In this document: positions 7,819 to 19,116 of the stretch, in pieces
How positions within the stretch are numbered: the first letter of the stretch is position 1
How the letters are laid out: each line of letters begins with the position of its first letter
NCBI GenBank assembly: GCA_049647585.1
Contig: JBARXY010000014.1
Span: 35,774 to 99,773 of the forward strand
Source of the DNA: JAGQSZ01 sp049647585
GTDB lineage: Bacteria > Actinomycetota > Acidimicrobiia > Acidimicrobiales > Microtrichaceae
Direction: 5' to 3'
Length of the DNA stretch: 64,000 nt
Translations under genes and position numbers: made by a program
Notes under the pieces: model-generated
The model's database searches: none
Told to the model about the DNA's origin: nothing
What the model saw: only the letters and a program-made list of their open reading frames with translations

Positions 7819-9104
7819 CCGCAGAGATCGTTGTCAAGGGCGGGACGGTCCTGGACGAAAGCGGCTCTAGAACCGCAGACGTTGTAATCGACGCAGGACG
7901 GATAGTCGCCGTTGGCGAGAACCTCGACGGGGGTCGGGTCATCGACGCATCGGGATGTCTCGTCACTCCCGGGTTCGTGGACTTGCACACCCACCTGCGC
8001 CAACCCGGCAAGGAAGAGGCCGAAACCATCGAGACCGGAGCCAGAGCTGCGGCGCTCGGCGGGTATACCGCTGTGCTGGCGATGCCCAACACCACGCCCA
8101 CGATGGATAGCGCCTCCGTGGTGCGCGAGGTGCTCGAATTGGGTCGTAGCGCCATCTGCGACGTCCACGCCACAGGTGCAATCACGGTCGGCCGTGAGGG
8201 CTCTCGCCTCGCTCCGATGGCAGAAATGGCGGCACTCGGGGTCAGGATTTTCACCGACGATGGCACCGGGGTGCAGGACGACCGGCTGATGCGACGGGCC
8301 ATGGAATATGCATCGGGGCTGGGCGTCACGCTTGCGCAGCATTGCGAGGTCACATCGCTCTCCGAGGGCACGTGCATGCACGAGGGGGAGTGGTCTGCGC
8401 GCCTGGGGCTTCCCGGCCAGCCCAGCGAGGCTGAGGAACTCATGGTCATGCGCGACATAGCGCTCGCACGACTTACTGGGGCGAAGATTCACTTCCAGCA
8501 CATGTCGACCGCGGGATCTGTCGCGATGATCTCGGCGGCGAAGGCCGGAGGAATGTCGGTAACCGCCGAGGCGGCACCTCACCACTTCACCCTCACCGAC
8601 GCCAGCTGTGCAGATTACGACGCGATCTACAAGGTCCACCCACCGTTGCGGTCTAAGGACGACGTCGCAGCGGTCAAGGCAGGGCTCAAGTCGGGAATGC
8701 TCGACGCCATCGCAACGGACCATGCTCCTCATGCACCCGAGGAGAAGGAACGTCCCTTCGACCAGGCGCCACCGGGAATGCTCGGACTCGAGTACGCCCT
8801 GGCCCTGGCATTCAGCGAACTAGTCGATTCCGAGACCGCCATGAGCGAGGCAGATGTCATCGGAGCACTGTCGTGGCGTCCGGCCCGCATCGCCGGTCTG
8901 AGTGACCACGGCTCGGTCCTTGAGCCAGGGTCGGCGGCCAATATCGCGGTGATAGACCCCGGGGCTACCTGGACGATCGACGCCTCGGGCGGGGCGTCGC
9001 GGAGTCGAAACGTCCCATATGTGGGACGTTCGGTCAGAGGCAAGGTCAGGCACACGCTTTTGTTCGGTGACCCGGTGGTCATCGACGGAGAGGTACAGAG
9101 ATGA
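7815..9104 (+). CDS. pyrC: Dihydroorotase (class I)
   Basis: This 429-residue zinc amidohydrolase cyclises carbamoyl aspartate to dihydroorotate. The metal-binding HTH of GFVDLHTHLRQPG is near residue 57, and the family signature ATDHAPHAPEEK is near 302. The histidines of the active site are also seen in AQHCEV, FQHMST and APHHF. Its start overlaps the pyrB stop (GTGA). Its own stop lies in the first copy of a 14-nt duplication that separates it from carA. Confidence 0.96.
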   Translation: MTAEIVVKGGTVLDESGSRTADVVIDAGRIVAVGENLDGGRVIDASGCLVTPGFVDLHTHLRQPGKEEAETIETGARAAALGGYTAVLAMPNTTPTMDSASVVREVLELGRSAICDVHATGAITVGREGSRLAPMAEMAALGVRIFTDDGTGVQDDRLMRRAMEYASGLGVTLAQHCEVTSLSEGTCMHEGEWSARLGLPGQPSEAEELMVMRDIALARLTGAKIHFQHMSTAGSVAMISAAKAGGMSVTAEAAPHHFTLTDASCADYDAIYKVHPPLRSKDDVAAVKAGLKSGMLDAIATDHAPHAPEEKERPFDQAPPGMLGLEYALALAFSELVDSETAMSEADVIGALSWRPARIAGLSDHGSVLEPGSAANIAVIDPGATWTIDASGGASRSRNVPYVGRSVRGKVRHTLLFGDPVVIDGEVQR

Positions 9105-9118
9105 AGGTACAGAGATGA
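9091..9118 (+). repeat. Perfect 14-nt tandem duplication at the pyrC/carA junction
   Basis: AGGTACAGAGATGA occurs twice without a gap (9091-9104, 9105-9118). The first copy carries the pyrC stop and the second the carA ATG. One ancestral copy would give an ordinary ATGA overlap of pyrC and carA. Confidence 0.95.
9101..9118 (+). CDS. Possible 5-codon minicistron (MKVQR) between pyrC and carA
   Basis: ATG at 9101 overlaps the pyrC stop (ATGA) and opens a 5-codon frame, MKVQR, whose TGA at 9116-9118 overlaps the carA ATG at 9115 (again ATGA). Both ATGs have the same upstream AGAGG or AAGG ribosome-site context. It could pass terminating ribosomes from pyrC to carA. It may also be only a by-product of the duplication; no peptide function is implied. 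Confidence 0.4.
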   Translation: MKVQR

Positions 9119-10206
9119 ATTACGAAGCAGCGGCGATCGTTCTCGCCGACGGCACAGTCTTCGAGGGAGAGGCGATCGGCGCCCCCGCCGACGGTGGTGT
9201 CAGCACCGGCGAATTCGTGTTCAACACGGTCATGTCCGGTTATCAGGAAGTGATTTCGGATCCGTCCTATACGGGGCAGGTGATCACCTTCACCTATCCC
9301 CAGATCGGCAACTACGGGACCAACCCCGACGATAACGAATCACCGACGCCTCGCTGCAACGGGATAGTTGTTCGAGACCTGGCTCGGCGCCAGAGCAACT
9401 GGCGCGCCAGCGAACCGCTGTCGTCCTACCTCCTGCGTCATGGAATCTCTGGAGTGGCCGGGATCGACACCCGACGCCTGACACGACATCTGCGTGACAA
9501 CGGCGCCATGCCCGGAGCGTTCGGAACCGCGGATCTTGCAACTCTGCGAAACGCGGCAACCAAGGCCGTCGGTACGGACGGAAAGAACCTGGTCGAGGCG
9601 GTCAGCACCCGCACCCCCTATTCGCTCGATTCAACCACCGGCGCGACCAGGCGGATCGCAGTTGTCGACCTGGGAATCAAGTCGACCATCCTGAGCAACC
9701 TGCGCCAGTTCGGCTCCGTCGACGTGCTTCCCTGGACCTCGAGCGCCGACGACATACTCGCGCTCGAGCCCGACGGAGTGTTCTTCTCCAACGGCCCCGG
9801 CGACCCCGCCGCAGTCCGCCAGGTCCCGGACACGATCCGGGACGTCCTCGGCCAGGTCCCGGTTCTCGGGATCTGCATGGGGCACCAACTACTGGCGACT
9901 GCCCTGGGTGGTTCGACCTACAAGCTGCCATTCGGCCACCACGGCGGAAATCATCCCGTGCGCGACAACCTCACGAACATCATCGAGATCACCAGTCAGA
10001 ACCACAACTACTGCGTGGACATCGAAGGCGTTGCGGGCACCCGGGTCACCCACGTCAACCTCAACGACGGCACGATCGAAGGGTTCGAGTGCACCGACGT
10101 CCAAGCATTCGCGGTGCAGCACCACCCCGAGGCCGGACCCGGTCCCCAGGACAGCCGCTACCTCTTCAAACGCTTCGCCGATCTGATCGACGGACGCGCC
10201 TCGTGA
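9115..10206 (+). CDS. carA: Carbamoyl-phosphate synthase small (glutaminase) subunit
   Basis: CarA hydrolyses glutamine and channels ammonia to CarB. The 363-residue protein has the CPSase small-chain domain at about residues 1-150 and a class I glutamine amidotransferase domain with FFSNGPGDP, the nucleophile Cys in GICMGHQLL and the catalytic His in VQHHPEA. The ATG at 9115 is preferred over the longer open frame because it gives the family's usual N-terminus and has AAGG 8 nt upstream. Unusually, carB does not follow directly: a reverse-strand gene lies between. Confidence 0.96.
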   Translation: MNYEAAAIVLADGTVFEGEAIGAPADGGVSTGEFVFNTVMSGYQEVISDPSYTGQVITFTYPQIGNYGTNPDDNESPTPRCNGIVVRDLARRQSNWRASEPLSSYLLRHGISGVAGIDTRRLTRHLRDNGAMPGAFGTADLATLRNAATKAVGTDGKNLVEAVSTRTPYSLDSTTGATRRIAVVDLGIKSTILSNLRQFGSVDVLPWTSSADDILALEPDGVFFSNGPGDPAAVRQVPDTIRDVLGQVPVLGICMGHQLLATALGGSTYKLPFGHHGGNHPVRDNLTNIIEITSQNHNYCVDIEGVAGTRVTHVNLNDGTIEGFECTDVQAFAVQHHPEAGPGPQDSRYLFKRFADLIDGRAS

Positions 10207-10208
10207 GC

Positions 10209-10694
10209 TCAGCCGAGCTGACTCTGGACCTGGACGGTCTCCTCGGCGAGATGATCGCCGACACCTGCGACGATGGCTCGCTCGACACGAGAGCCGAGGA
10301 GAGGAATTCGTACCTTGACCTCGCCGCTGACCTTGCGGACCGCACCGCTGTCGTGTTCGAAAAGCTTCGTCGTGGCCGATGCGCCAATGAGTCGGCCAGC
10401 CTGGTCCGGCAGGAACGCAACCCTGGCCGAACGGTCGTCCAGATTCCAGGTGGTCTCCTGGATCCAGGCAACGTTGGAGGTGTCGATGAACCTCGCTGCT
10501 TCGCTCGGCAGGTCAACCGCGAGTCGGTAGTGAAGTCTCACGACCGTGGTCGATCCCCGGGTCTCGACCCCGAGAACTTCCGGAGCGCCGGTGGCGCTCA
10601 ACCCGCTGAGGCCCTCCCAGAAAGCCTGGTCCGTGTAGACCGCCATCACGCGGTCGGCGTCGGCGCTCCAGCGCTGCTCAAAATTGAACTTCAC
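10209..10694 (-). CDS. DUF2505-like SRPBCC/START-fold protein
   Basis: This 161-residue protein resembles actinobacterial DUF2505 proteins, predicted to share the helix-grip START-like fold. It begins KFNFEQRWSADADRVMAVYTD, has alternating beta strands and ends in a long helix. No ligand or enzymatic residues can be assigned. It starts with GTG and lies on the opposite strand between carA (2 nt away, convergent) and carB (89 nt away, divergent). The promoter of this gene and a possible carB promoter must share that 89-nt gap. Its function is unknown. Confidence 0.75.
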   Translation of the reverse strand: MKFNFEQRWSADADRVMAVYTDQAFWEGLSGLSATGAPEVLGVETRGSTTVVRLHYRLAVDLPSEAARFIDTSNVAWIQETTWNLDDRSARVAFLPDQAGRLIGASATTKLFEHDSGAVRKVSGEVKVRIPLLGSRVERAIVAGVGDHLAEETVQVQSQLG

Positions 10695-10783
10695 CCAATC
10701 AGCGTTTCACATCTGAAGCATCGACACGGCCATGTTCGTTGCACCGTGATGCGGACCCCAACCCACTCCCACAGGAGCCTTTG

Positions 10784-14266
<3,483 letters not shown>

Positions 14267-14269
14267 CCG

Positions 14270-15199
14270 GTGGCCCGACCCGCGGTCGACATGACCACGA
14301 GCGTTGGCTCGTTGAAGCTCGGTGCGCCGGTGATGACCGCCGCCGGTACGGCCGGTCACGGCGACGAACTCGCTCGTTACGTGGATCTGTCGGCGCTTGG
14401 AGCGGTGGTGGTCAAGTCCCTCTCGGCGGAACCGTGGCCCGGCAACCCAGCCCCGCGGGTTCATCAGACCCCAGCGGGAATGCTCAACAGCGTCGGACTT
14501 CAAGGCCCGGGAATCAAGGCTTGGCGCGAACATGAATTGCCCGCCCTACTGGCGACCGGAGCCAGGGTTGTAGCAAGTATCTGGGGGCGGAGCGTCGAGG
14601 ACTACGCATCTGCCGCCAACGCGCTCAAGGGCATGCCCGACGGTGTTGTTGCGGTTGAGATCAATCTTTCGTGTCCGAACCTCGACGGTGGCGCCCATCT
14701 CTTTGCTCACGACCCGGACGCAACCGCCGACGTGATTGCCGCCACCTCGGGTCTGGAAGTGCCGAGGTGGGCCAAACTCAGCCCCAATACCGATCGGTTG
14801 GTAGAGGTCGCGACGGCCGCTGCGGCAGCCGGAATCGACGCGGTCACTCTCACCAACACACTCATGGGCCTGTTGGTCGATGTCGAGACCCGTCGTCCAA
14901 GGCTCGGAGGCGGCGGCGGTGGGCTTTCCGGCCCGGCGATGCGTCCCGTTGCGGTGCGGGCGGTGCACGAAGTCCATCAGGCTCTTCCGGACTTGCCCAT
15001 CGTTGGGGTCGGAGGTGTCTCGAAGGCGACAGACGCTGTCGAGTTGATGCTCGTCGGTGCGTCGGCGGTGCAGGTCGGCACTGCGACCTTCGCGAATCCA
15101 CGTGCGGTCATCTCAGTACTCGAAGGTCTGCGAACATGGTGCAGCGCCCACGGCGTTACCAGGGTCGCTGATCTGGTTGGAGCATTGGGAAAGCCGTGA
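14270..15199 (+). CDS. pyrD: Dihydroorotate dehydrogenase, class 1B-like catalytic subunit
   Basis: This FMN enzyme oxidises dihydroorotate to orotate. The 309-residue sequence has the class 1B pattern: TPAGMLNSVGLQGPG near residue 65, the catalytic Cys in NLSCPN near 133, the LTNTLMG segment and the FMN phosphate site VGVGGVSKATDA. Class 1B enzymes normally pair with PyrK, an iron-sulfur/FAD subunit; no pyrK lies in this window. It may use a distant PyrK or another electron acceptor. The GTG start is 3 nt after carB. Confidence 0.92.
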   Translation: MARPAVDMTTSVGSLKLGAPVMTAAGTAGHGDELARYVDLSALGAVVVKSLSAEPWPGNPAPRVHQTPAGMLNSVGLQGPGIKAWREHELPALLATGARVVASIWGRSVEDYASAANALKGMPDGVVAVEINLSCPNLDGGAHLFAHDPDATADVIAATSGLEVPRWAKLSPNTDRLVEVATAAAAAGIDAVTLTNTLMGLLVDVETRRPRLGGGGGGLSGPAMRPVAVRAVHEVHQALPDLPIVGVGGVSKATDAVELMLVGASAVQVGTATFANPRAVISVLEGLRTWCSAHGVTRVADLVGALGKP

Positions 15200-15221
15200 C
15201 TCAGAGAGGCAGGACACACAG

Positions 15222-15941
15222 ATGAATGGATCCGGAGCTACCGCTGAGCGGCCAGAGGCGGTCGATGACTCGGTCCGGCGTCGCCTGGCGCTTGCGCTCG
15301 ATGTCGATGACCTGGTCGAAGCACACCGGTTGGCGGCCGCACTTCGGCCCTGGTTCGGGGTCGCCAAGGTTGGCCTTGAGCTGTTCAGCGCCGACGGACC
15401 GGATGCGATCAGTGCCCTGCGTGACTTGGGCTACCAGGTGTTCCTGGACCTGAAGCTCTTTGACATTCCAACGACGGTGCACCGCTCCACCAGGGTTCTT
15501 GGATCACTTGGAGTCGAGTACCTGACGCTGCATGCGCTCGGCGGGGTGGACATGCTTCGAGCCGGGGTTGAGGGCCTCAACGAGGGCGCCGAACGCGCCG
15601 GGCTCCCGACCCCAACCGCGCTTGCAGTGACTGTGTTGACCAGCGATGACACTGCTCCTCCCCATATCGTGCCCAACCGGGTCCGTCTGGCGATGGAAGG
15701 TGAATGCGGGGGATTGGTGCTCGCCGCGGCCGACCTACAGATCGCCCGCGAACTCGCACCCAGGCTCAAGCGGATCGTTCCCGGGATTCGACTACCGGGC
15801 GGTCAACGCCATGATCAGGCCCGAGCAGCAACTCCGCAGGAAGCAATTGCCAACGGAGCGGACCTGCTCGTAATCGGTCGGGCCGTGACCAAGGCAGAAG
15901 ATCCCGCTGCTGCTGCAGCCGCAATCGCTGGAGCGATCTGA
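15222..15941 (+). CDS. pyrF: Orotidine 5'-phosphate decarboxylase
   Basis: This enzyme decarboxylates OMP to UMP, the last step of the pathway. The 239-residue TIM barrel has the catalytic Asp/Lys signature in FLDLKLFDIPTTV near residue 78, preceded by substrate-binding LALDVDD, with IVPGIRLP and a C-terminal LLVIGRAVTKAEDP phosphate site. The ATG at 15222 is chosen because GAGAGG and GCAGGA lie upstream and the N-terminus then matches the family. mihF follows after 4 nt. Confidence 0.95.
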   Translation: MNGSGATAERPEAVDDSVRRRLALALDVDDLVEAHRLAAALRPWFGVAKVGLELFSADGPDAISALRDLGYQVFLDLKLFDIPTTVHRSTRVLGSLGVEYLTLHALGGVDMLRAGVEGLNEGAERAGLPTPTALAVTVLTSDDTAPPHIVPNRVRLAMEGECGGLVLAAADLQIARELAPRLKRIVPGIRLPGGQRHDQARAATPQEAIANGADLLVIGRAVTKAEDPAAAAAAIAGAI

Positions 15942-15945
15942 AGGC

Positions 15946-16272
15946 ATGGGCGAGGCGGATCGAGGCCGGGCGCTTGAGTGGGCGGCAATCTCCCGTGCGG
16001 CGAGGTTTCGCCTGCGTGAACGGCTCAGCGACGGTGAAGTGACGCTGGTTGAGGTTCTCGAGCAGGCCGGGTCCGATCCATTGATCGGGCAGGCGAAGCT
16101 CTTGTGGACCCTTGAGTCGGTCCCCGGCGCCCGAAAGGTTCTGACCCGTCGGCGGCTTGCTGAGATCCGTCTCGACGAGTCGACCCGGATCGGGGCGTTG
16201 TCAGAGCAGGAGCGGGACTTGATTGTCGCCAACTTCGGTGACGCCGACGGAGGATCGGGTGGAAGTGACTGA
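15946..16272 (+). CDS. mihF: Actinobacterial integration host factor (mIHF)
   Basis: mIHF is a small basic nucleoid protein unrelated to proteobacterial IHF; it binds and bends DNA through a helix-two-turn-helix fold. The 108-residue sequence shows the family core AKLLWTLESVPGARKVLTRR near residues 50-70 and the C-terminal RIGALSEQERDLI. It precedes gmk and overlaps it slightly, the arrangement I recall in mycobacteria. Placement in the pyr operon would link its level to nucleotide supply. Confidence 0.92.
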   Translation: MGEADRGRALEWAAISRAARFRLRERLSDGEVTLVEVLEQAGSDPLIGQAKLLWTLESVPGARKVLTRRRLAEIRLDESTRIGALSEQERDLIVANFGDADGGSGGSD

Positions 16273-16831
16273 AGCGAAGAATGCGGTCAACGGCAAGATC
16301 GTCGTGATTTCGGGTCCTGGAGGCGTCGGCAAAGGGACCGTAGTGTCGGAGCTGATGAGGACTGATGATCGTCTTTGGTTGAGCCGGTCATGGACCACTA
16401 GGGCGCGACGTCCCGGCGAGGCACCTGACGCCTACCACTTCGCCAGTGCCGAGGAGTTCGAACAGCACGCCTCCCGGGGTGGATTCCTTGAGCACGCAAA
16501 CTTTCTCGATTATCGCCAGGGGAGTCCGCTGCCGGACCCGCCCGACGGCAAGGACATCGTGTTCGAGATCGATGTCCAAGGCGCCAGGAGGATTGCGGAG
16601 CTGTATCCCGACGCTCTGCTCATATTCATCGACGCTCCCAGCCGTGAAGTACAGGAGGCCCGGATGCGTGGCCGTGGTGATGCCGAAGAGCGCATCGCTC
16701 AACGTCTACGCAAAGCCGAGGAGGAGGTGGAACGTGCCCGCTCTCTTGCCTTCACCTATGTGGTCAACGACGACCTTGAACAGACCGTCGAGCAGGTCAT
16801 AGACATCATCAATGCACACCGCTCACGTTGA
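16259..16831 (+). CDS. gmk: Guanylate kinase
   Basis: Guanylate kinase converts GMP to GDP. The P-loop reads SGPGGVGKGT and the GMP-binding region SRSWTTRARRPGE follows, with YHFAS and the EHANF segment. The start is uncertain: GTG at 16259 lies 5 nt after GGAGG (16249-16253) and GTG at 16265 lies 11 nt after it, both overlapping the end of mihF. I take the first, giving 190 residues. rpoZ normally follows gmk; here a reverse-strand HNH gene intervenes. Confidence 0.93.
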   Translation: MEVTEAKNAVNGKIVVISGPGGVGKGTVVSELMRTDDRLWLSRSWTTRARRPGEAPDAYHFASAEEFEQHASRGGFLEHANFLDYRQGSPLPDPPDGKDIVFEIDVQGARRIAELYPDALLIFIDAPSREVQEARMRGRGDAEERIAQRLRKAEEEVERARSLAFTYVVNDDLEQTVEQVIDIINAHRSR

Positions 16832-16893
16832 CGGTGTAAGCCCGACGTTCGTGTAAGGGCTTGACGTCCAGTCCGACGAAAATGTGGCCAGAC

Positions 16894-16937
16894 GCGGCTA
16901 AGCCCGGCGTCGCGCGCGGCTTGGCCCGGCGTCGCGC
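16894..16937 (+). repeat. 22-nt intergenic tandem repeat (x2)
   Basis: Two 22-nt units (16894-16915, 16916-16937) differ at two positions and are followed by a partial third copy. They lie in the 167-nt gap between gmk and the HNH gene, which otherwise holds only a weak AAGCCC/GGGCTT hairpin (16838-16862). Confidence 0.8.
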
Positions 16938-16998
16938 ACGGCTTGGGCCGAGTCATCAAAAGCATGGCCCGACACGCCGGTTGCCCGAGGGCCCGACC

Positions 16999-18528
16999 TC
17001 AGGTTGGCGGCGGGGGCCGCTTCTGCTGTTGATGCTGTTGTCCCGGGAACTGTCGTCCCTCTGGGGATGTCCAAAGTGTCCAGCCGTCAGTCTCTACGCT
17101 GACGTTCCAACCGCGACGGTGGGCGACGCCGTGATGATGGCGGCACAACGAGGCGAGGTCGCCGATATCGGTCTTGCCACCGTGCTCCCAGTGCTTGGAG
17201 TGGTGAGCCTCGGTCCACGAAGCCGGCGCTGAGCATCCGGGGAAGGTGCATCCCCCGTCTCGAAGAGCGAGCGCGCGGCGTTGCGGGCGGTTCGCAAACC
17301 GGATCTTGCGACCCATGTCGAGCGGGACTCCGAGGCTGTTGACAATGGTGGCGTACATGTCTGGGTCACACAGCAGGGTTCGCCATGCCCGTTGGTGGAG
17401 TGGATGGCCGCTCTCGTCGTAGACCGACATACCGGCGAAGTCACGCAGCGGAGCCCATTGACGCCCATGGTGGAAAATCCGGTTCCACGGCAGTCCGTTC
17501 GTGGAGCCAAATTCGCTACGGCGACCGACGTGTCCATCCGTGGGGCCAATTTCGCCATGGCTGCAGTTGTGTCCCTCGTCGCCATGACCGCAGCCGTGTC
17601 CGAAGTCGCCCGAGAATTGGCCGTGTCCCGTCCCTGAGTCTCCGCCCAAGGAGCCGCTGGGGCTGGTGGGGTAGTTGGGGTTGGGGGTGAGAATGATGCT
17701 CGCTTCGGGCCGGCCAGGTTTGGTGGAGTCGAGAGACGTGGCGAGTCCCCGCCTGCACGCCTCGACGAGTGCCAGGGCGAGAAGGGTCGGTCGATTGGGA
17801 ATCTTGAGTTCGGGACAGGCGTCACGATCCCTCGCGTATTTGTCGAAGAGCTCGTCTGCGATGGCGTTGAGCGCCTGCTTGGTGATCAGCGAGTTCTCAC
17901 CAACCAACTCGCCCTTCAGGGCCAAGGTGTCTCCAGTCGGCGAAAGCCTCAGCCGGTTACGGGCAAGCTCTGCGTCAGGGTCATAACCGCCGTCCTCATC
18001 GAACAATTCGGCCATCTGGTCGAGCTGGCGACGCCATGCGAGAAACATCATGTTCTTTGCCTCTTCGCACAATTCTCCAGAGACCCCGGCCATCTCCTCG
18101 GCGTTCCGGGGGCTGGTCACGTCGGCGAACGCCTTCGCGTGATCGAAACCGATATCGCCAGTCGTCAGGGCCTTGTCGACGTCGGGGAGGAGCGTGGCCA
18201 GGGACTTCGCGGTCTTCACCCGGGCCTTGGCCACGCCGGAAGGCAGACCGGCACGATCGGCCAGCCAAGGACCCGTGCGAAGTCCGAACGCCCGATCAGT
18301 AACGCTTTGCGCCTCAAGTTCTGCCAAGGCGTGGGATTCGGTTGCATCTAGGAAGCGGCGTGCGCGTTCCAGTTGGAGGACCGCGTCGCAAGCGGACTGC
18401 TCGTCGCACCCTTTGAACGAAATCGTCGCTGCGGCCGCGAGTGCCGATACGACAGCTTCGAAGCCGACGGGGTCATTCCCGTCGAACTGCTCACCTTGGG
18501 AACTCTCGTCCCTCCCTGTACCGAACAT
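16999..18528 (-). CDS. DUF222 / 13E12-family HNH endonuclease-like protein
   Basis: This 509-residue protein has an N-terminal helical DUF222 region (about 20-260), a His/Gly-rich insert near 305-345 and a C-terminal HNH nuclease domain with CTFPGC, EAHH, HWEHGGKTDIGDLASLC and CRHHH. The family resembles the repeated 13E12 proteins of mycobacteria; its role is unknown. I choose the ATG at 18528 because TAATGT lies 7 nt upstream (leaderless layout); a TTG at 18567 would add 13 residues without a ribosome site. It interrupts gmk-rpoZ, suggesting acquisition. An SOS-like box covers its start. Confidence 0.85.
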   Translation of the reverse strand: MFGTGRDESSQGEQFDGNDPVGFEAVVSALAAAATISFKGCDEQSACDAVLQLERARRFLDATESHALAELEAQSVTDRAFGLRTGPWLADRAGLPSGVAKARVKTAKSLATLLPDVDKALTTGDIGFDHAKAFADVTSPRNAEEMAGVSGELCEEAKNMMFLAWRRQLDQMAELFDEDGGYDPDAELARNRLRLSPTGDTLALKGELVGENSLITKQALNAIADELFDKYARDRDACPELKIPNRPTLLALALVEACRRGLATSLDSTKPGRPEASIILTPNPNYPTSPSGSLGGDSGTGHGQFSGDFGHGCGHGDEGHNCSHGEIGPTDGHVGRRSEFGSTNGLPWNRIFHHGRQWAPLRDFAGMSVYDESGHPLHQRAWRTLLCDPDMYATIVNSLGVPLDMGRKIRFANRPQRRALALRDGGCTFPGCSAPASWTEAHHSKHWEHGGKTDIGDLASLCRHHHGVAHRRGWNVSVETDGWTLWTSPEGRQFPGQQHQQQKRPPPPT

Positions 18529-18535
18529 ACGTTCT
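18522..18535 (-). promoter_or_regulatory. SOS (LexA) box-like operator over the HNH gene start
   Basis: Read on the + strand, CGAACATACGTTCT matches the Gram-positive SOS consensus CGAACRNRYGTTYC at 13 of 14 positions and contains the GAAC-N4-GTTC palindrome of mycobacterial boxes. It overlaps the predicted transcription start and ATG, so bound LexA would block initiation. No lexA gene is in the window. Confidence 0.7.
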
Positions 18536-18564
18536 ACATTAGGCAGCTTTGGTTCGGGAGGCAA
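18536..18564 (-). promoter_or_regulatory. Promoter of the HNH gene
   Basis: On the minus strand TTGCCT (18564-18559) and TAATGT (18541-18536) are separated by 17 nt. The ATG lies 7 nt past the -10, consistent with a leaderless transcript. Confidence 0.5.
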
Positions 18565-18684
18565 CAAGTGTTCGGTAAAAGTTTCAGAAGTTAATAGAAC
18601 GATAAGAGATGCGTCAGTTGGCTGCCTTGGTTGTCACTGCGTACTGGTATGGAGCGAGATCCGCCTCTCGACCCGATGGACAGG

Positions 18685-18713
18685 CTGAGGGTTTGGCGCC
18701 GGAGTGGTATAGC
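18685..18713 (+). promoter_or_regulatory. Candidate rpoZ promoter
   Basis: TATAGC at 18708-18713 has an upstream TGG (extended -10), with CTGAGG 17 nt further upstream as a weak -35. It would give rpoZ a leader of about 40 nt. An own promoter is expected because the HNH gene cuts rpoZ off from gmk. Confidence 0.35.
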
Positions 18714-18759
18714 ATCGCGGTCGGCCAATACCCCCGTAACTCCTGGAGTGCAACGTCCA

Positions 18760-19074
18760 ATGGCAGAACTAGACACAATGATGGATCCCCCGATCGAGGA
18801 ACTTCTCGATCTTGCGGGTTCGAAGTTCTCGCTGGTGACCTTGGCTTCCCGACGGGCTAGGCAGATCAACAGCTATTACGGCCATCTCAAGAACGCAGAG
18901 GGACATGGCCGGGCGATCCCGCCGCAGGTGACATCGACGGCTCGCAAGCCTCTGTCGATCGCCTTCGAAGAGATCGATGCCCACAAGATCTATGGAGTCG
19001 GTGGAGCATCAGGCCGGCCAGCTCCGGTCGATGCAGAGGCCGCCGATGATTCTGCCATCGACGCCGACGCCTGA
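18760..19074 (+). CDS. rpoZ: RNA polymerase omega subunit
   Basis: Omega assists folding and assembly of the beta-prime subunit. The 104-residue protein carries the conserved segment SKFSLVTLASRRARQINSYY near residues 22-41 and the later KPLSIAFEEI. The ATG at 18760 is chosen over longer open frames because it gives the family N-terminus and TGGAG lies about 11 nt upstream. An acidic Ala/Asp tail extends the C-terminus. It begins the rpoZ-coaBC-metK-priA run. Confidence 0.95.
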   Translation: MAELDTMMDPPIEELLDLAGSKFSLVTLASRRARQINSYYGHLKNAEGHGRAIPPQVTSTARKPLSIAFEEIDAHKIYGVGGASGRPAPVDAEAADDSAIDADA

Positions 19075-19116
19075 TTCAGGTAGTCCTGATTCCGAGGTGC
19101 TGGTCCTGAGGTCCCG

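Noticed and set aside
16838..16862. AAGCCC/GGGCTT hairpin as a gmk terminator
   Set aside because: The stem is only 6 bp with a 13-nt loop and no T-run; too weak to call.
18609..18860. 83-codon open frame overlapping the start of rpoZ in another frame
   Set aside because: It has no ribosome site, no family features, and its downstream half is the shadow of rpoZ.
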